8,574 nucleotides of DNA from Synechococcales cyanobacterium PMM_0073 (GTDB lineage: Bacteria > Cyanobacteriota > Cyanobacteriia > Elainellales > Elainellaceae). Location: the NCBI GenBank assembly GCA_949127695.1, contig CASBQH010000469.1, forward strand, positions 1-8,574, given 5' to 3'. Each line of letters begins with the position of its first letter. Position 1 is the first letter of the stretch. The notes under the pieces were generated by a model that made no database searches, was not told the DNA's origin, and was given only the letters and a program-made list of their open reading frames with translations. Below, one piece after another: positions 7,208 to 8,574 of this stretch. A program made the translations under genes and the position numbers.

Positions 7208-7213
7208 TATAAG
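7208..7213 (+). promoter_or_regulatory. Candidate -10 element TATAAG
   Basis: Five of six bases match TATAAT. No -35 hexamer is seen at 16-18 bases upstream; the tandem 12-mer lies there instead, as in activator-dependent promoters. GATAAT at 7225-7230 is an equally good alternative. The gene start is 175 bases downstream. Confidence 0.25.
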
Positions 7214-7378
7214 TAGTCGAACAAGATAATTTACACACCATGTCACAGCGGATTAAGGTTTCCAGCCCAGTTCATAGGTAATTAATTCTGTACAACTACT
7301 TATCAAGGTTGAGCTGTACATCTGGGCGGAGCGGAGTTTGGGAGAGGTTTGGCGATACGATCACCTCGGAGCTATTTT

Positions 7379-7385
7379 GGGGTGA
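7379..7385 (+). promoter_or_regulatory. Ribosome binding site of the Trypco1 gene
   Basis: GGGGTGA ends three bases before the ATG at 7389. GGTGA pairs with the UCACC part of the 16S anti-Shine-Dalgarno, which accounts for the short spacing and supports this start. Confidence 0.5.
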
Positions 7386-7388
7386 CTT

Positions 7389-7778
7389 ATGTCTGATGTT
7401 CAAGCTGTGCTGCTGCAAGATGAAGATGGCACGACTTATACGATGTTTGTTGAGTCGAAGAATCCTGAACTGCTGCCGCCTGAGCTGCCGTCGCCGGGGA
7501 GACTGGATGACGATGAGCGCGAGGCGATGGGGGTGACTGAGGATGCGGTGGCGAAGCTGAAGGAGATTCACGGCACAATTCGGGCTTATGCCTGGTATGC
7601 GATTGGCGCGTTTAAAGACTTGGGTGGGGCGGAGGTGGAGGAGCTGAGCCTGAAGTTTGGCTTGAAGGTGGTGGGCAAGACGGGAATGCCGATTTTGGCG
7701 GAGGGTTCTGCTGAAGCGAATTTTGAGATTTCGGTGAAATGTAAATTTCCAGAAAAGCCGAAGTTGCCTGAGAGCTAA
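7389..7778 (+). CDS. Trypsin-co-occurring domain 1 (CU044_2847 family) protein
   Basis: 129 residues, acidic, without signal peptide or membrane segment, so cytoplasmic. The N-terminal strands (VQAVLLQDEDGTTYTMFV) lead to a polar linker, a helix at about 51-78 (VTEDAVAKLKEI through AYAWYAIGAF), then the family hallmark: VEELSLKFGLKVVGK (83-97) and ILAEGSAEANFEISVKCKF (102-120). This matches, from memory, the Trypco1/CU044_2847 pattern of an E(V)xxxFGLKL strand followed by an xGxANFxVxL strand. These proteins are small, recur beside trypsin-like peptidases, STAND NTPases and WD40 or TPR proteins, and are thought to act in bacterial conflict systems; no biochemical activity is known to me and no catalytic residue is visible. 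Its stop is one base from the stop of the facing WD40 gene. Acidic tail replaced by a lysine/proline-rich end (PEKPKLPES). Confidence 0.75.
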   Translation: MSDVQAVLLQDEDGTTYTMFVESKNPELLPPELPSPGRLDDDEREAMGVTEDAVAKLKEIHGTIRAYAWYAIGAFKDLGGAEVEELSLKFGLKVVGKTGMPILAEGSAEANFEISVKCKFPEKPKLPES

Positions 7779-7779
7779 G

Positions 7780-8574
7780 CTATTGGGCCGCGAGAGCTGC
7801 GGCTAACGGCTCTAGCTCTGGCCGCAGATTGGGGTCATGTGCCATTGCCTGCTGGAGTTTTGCGATTGCTTGCTCTGGTTGGCCAAAACGCGCTAAATCA
7901 TTGGCCTGCCGTCGCAGAATTCGGGCTAGGGTCTGGCGACCGGCCTCATCGCTCCAGGCATATTTCTGGCAAGTGGCGCAGGCTTTTTGGGTGGTTGTGA
8001 TAGCGGGATTTTCAGACCGCAGGATGGCTCCCGGATCGGCGGTGGTCATCTCCAGAGCTGGATCTTCTGAAACCAGATGATAGCCCAGCCGCTGACAACA
8101 AACATCTAACCAAGATTGCCAATTGCCGCGCCATAGCCGAAGGGTCTTGTCATCACTGCCACTGACAATCATCTTGCCATCTGGACTGAACGCTACAGAG
8201 TTAACAGGGGCTTCATGCCCCACAAAGGGTTGGCCGATGGGATTGCCTTCTCTGTCCCACAGCCGAATGGTCTTGTCACCACCGCAACTGACAATCGTCT
8301 GGCCATTTGGACTGAATGCCACAGACAAGACAACGGATTCATGCCCGACAAAGGGTTGGCCGATGGGATTGCCTTGCCTGTTCCACAGCCGGATAGTCTT
8401 GTCACGACTGCCACTGACAATGGTCTGGCCATCTGGACTAAAGGCCACTGACCAGACAGAGGCTTCATGCTCAACAAAGGGTTGGCCGATGGGACTGCCT
8501 TCTATGTCCCACAGCCGGATGGTCTTGTCATCACTGCCACTGACAATCGTCTGGCCATCTGGACTAAAGGCCAC
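7780..8574 (-). CDS. WD40-repeat protein, C-terminal part (start off right edge)
   Basis: 265 codons including the stop; the N-terminus lies beyond the right edge. The first readable codon is GTG, but it is the Val of SVAFSPDGQ, not a start. Three full 42-residue WD40 units (1-42, 43-84, 85-126) and a fourth shorter one (127-148) repeat VAFSPDGQTIVSGS, DKTIRLW and GNPIGQPFVGH. After the propeller comes WQSWLDVCCQRLGYH (152-166) and a CxxC-bearing ACATCQKYAW (198-207), an ending I recall from cyanobacterial STAND-type WD40 proteins, then one TPR-like helical pair (220-250, ANDLARFGQPEQAIAKLQQA). Such proteins often carry an N-terminal NTPase, caspase-like, trypsin-like or effector-associated domain; none can be seen here. 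It is probably cytoplasmic and serves as a sensor or scaffold (inference). It converges on the Trypco1 gene. Confidence 0.9.
   Translation of the reverse strand: MAFSPDGQTIVSGSDDKTIRLWDIEGSPIGQPFVEHEASVWSVAFSPDGQTIVSGSRDKTIRLWNRQGNPIGQPFVGHESVVLSVAFSPNGQTIVSCGGDKTIRLWDREGNPIGQPFVGHEAPVNSVAFSPDGKMIVSGSDDKTLRLWRGNWQSWLDVCCQRLGYHLVSEDPALEMTTADPGAILRSENPAITTTQKACATCQKYAWSDEAGRQTLARILRRQANDLARFGQPEQAIAKLQQAMAHDPNLRPELEPLAAALAAQ
7787..7803 (+). terminator. Small GC hairpin just past the Trypco1 stop
   Basis: GCCGC (7787-7791) and GCGGC (7799-7803) pair with a 7-base loop, nine bases after the Trypco1 stop and inside the last codons of the facing WD40 gene. There is no U-tract. It may contribute to transcript ending in the absence of any intergenic space, or be a coding coincidence. 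Confidence 0.2.
8197..8574 (-). repeat. Tandem 126-bp repeats coding WD40 units
   Basis: Three full units, 8574-8449, 8448-8323 and 8322-8197, plus a partial fourth at 8196-8125. By eye the first two differ at about 16 of 126 bases (roughly 87 percent identity), including long identical runs around the GQPFVGH and SPDGQ codons. The array continues off the right edge. Confidence 0.85.

Larger units (their letters stand above)
7057..7388. other. Intergenic region between the c-di-GMP gene and the Trypco1 gene
   Basis: 332 bp with no coding frame supported. In order it holds a strong stem-loop (7095-7125), a tandem 12-mer (7178-7203), -10-like TATAAG (7208-7213) and GATAAT (7225-7230), and two CTGTACA copies (7288-7294, 7314-7320) 26 bases apart whose core TGTACA is palindromic. 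It presumably ends the upstream transcript and starts the downstream one, leaving a leader of about 150-170 bases. Confidence 0.45.

Noticed and set aside
8215..8451. 78-residue plus-strand frame with internal repeats
   Set aside because: Its repeats simply mirror the WD40 repeats read on the other strand.
8197..8574. CRISPR array
   Set aside because: The 126-bp regular repeats are coding WD40 units with no short repeat/spacer structure.
8572..8574. GTG as start codon of the WD40 gene
   Set aside because: The GTG encodes the Val of the VAFSPDG unit seen in every other repeat, so the frame continues beyond the window.

Overview
The window comes from a cyanobacterium, most likely a filamentous or Leptolyngbya-like one. 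The evidence is a long N-terminal part of a cyanobacterial-type magnesium chelatase H subunit (ChlH), a large membrane-bound HAMP-GAF-PAS-GGDEF-EAL protein, a WD40-repeat protein with the repeat wording common in filamentous cyanobacteria, and one perfect copy of the cyanobacterial HIP1 octamer (GCGATCGC, 6-13). The species assignment is inference; no rRNA or tRNA is present.

Layout. Positions 1-2323 (minus) hold the first 774 codons of chlH, whose 3' end lies off the left edge. A 277-bp gap (2324-2600) holds its leader, which is rich in short inverted repeats, and its Shine-Dalgarno. Positions 2601-3362 (minus) encode a secreted protein with two SH3b domains. A 251-bp AT-rich divergent gap (3363-3613) contains a perfect GTA-N8-TAC (NtcA-type) sequence. 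Positions 3614-3841 (plus) encode a 75-residue single-pass membrane protein of unknown function, followed 107 bp later by a 1035-residue c-di-GMP turnover protein (3949-7056, plus). A 332-bp gap (7057-7388) holds a strong stem-loop and a tandem 12-mer. Positions 7389-7778 (plus) encode a 129-residue protein that looks like the Trypsin-co-occurring domain 1 (Trypco1, CU044_2847) family. It faces, tail to tail with one base between, the C-terminal 265 codons of a WD40 protein (7780-8574, minus) that runs off the right edge.

How they fit together. chlH is core chlorophyll biosynthesis. The SH3b protein probably acts at the cell wall or in the periplasm. The c-di-GMP protein senses something through its periplasmic, GAF and PAS parts and can in principle both make and degrade c-di-GMP, since all catalytic residues that can be read are intact. 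The right end is the most interesting accessory part: Trypco1 proteins and WD40-repeat proteins are both recurrent parts of predicted NTPase/peptidase conflict (defence) systems, and the WD40 units here are nearly identical at DNA level, suggesting recent repeat expansion. The effector or NTPase part of the WD40 protein, if there is one, lies outside this window.
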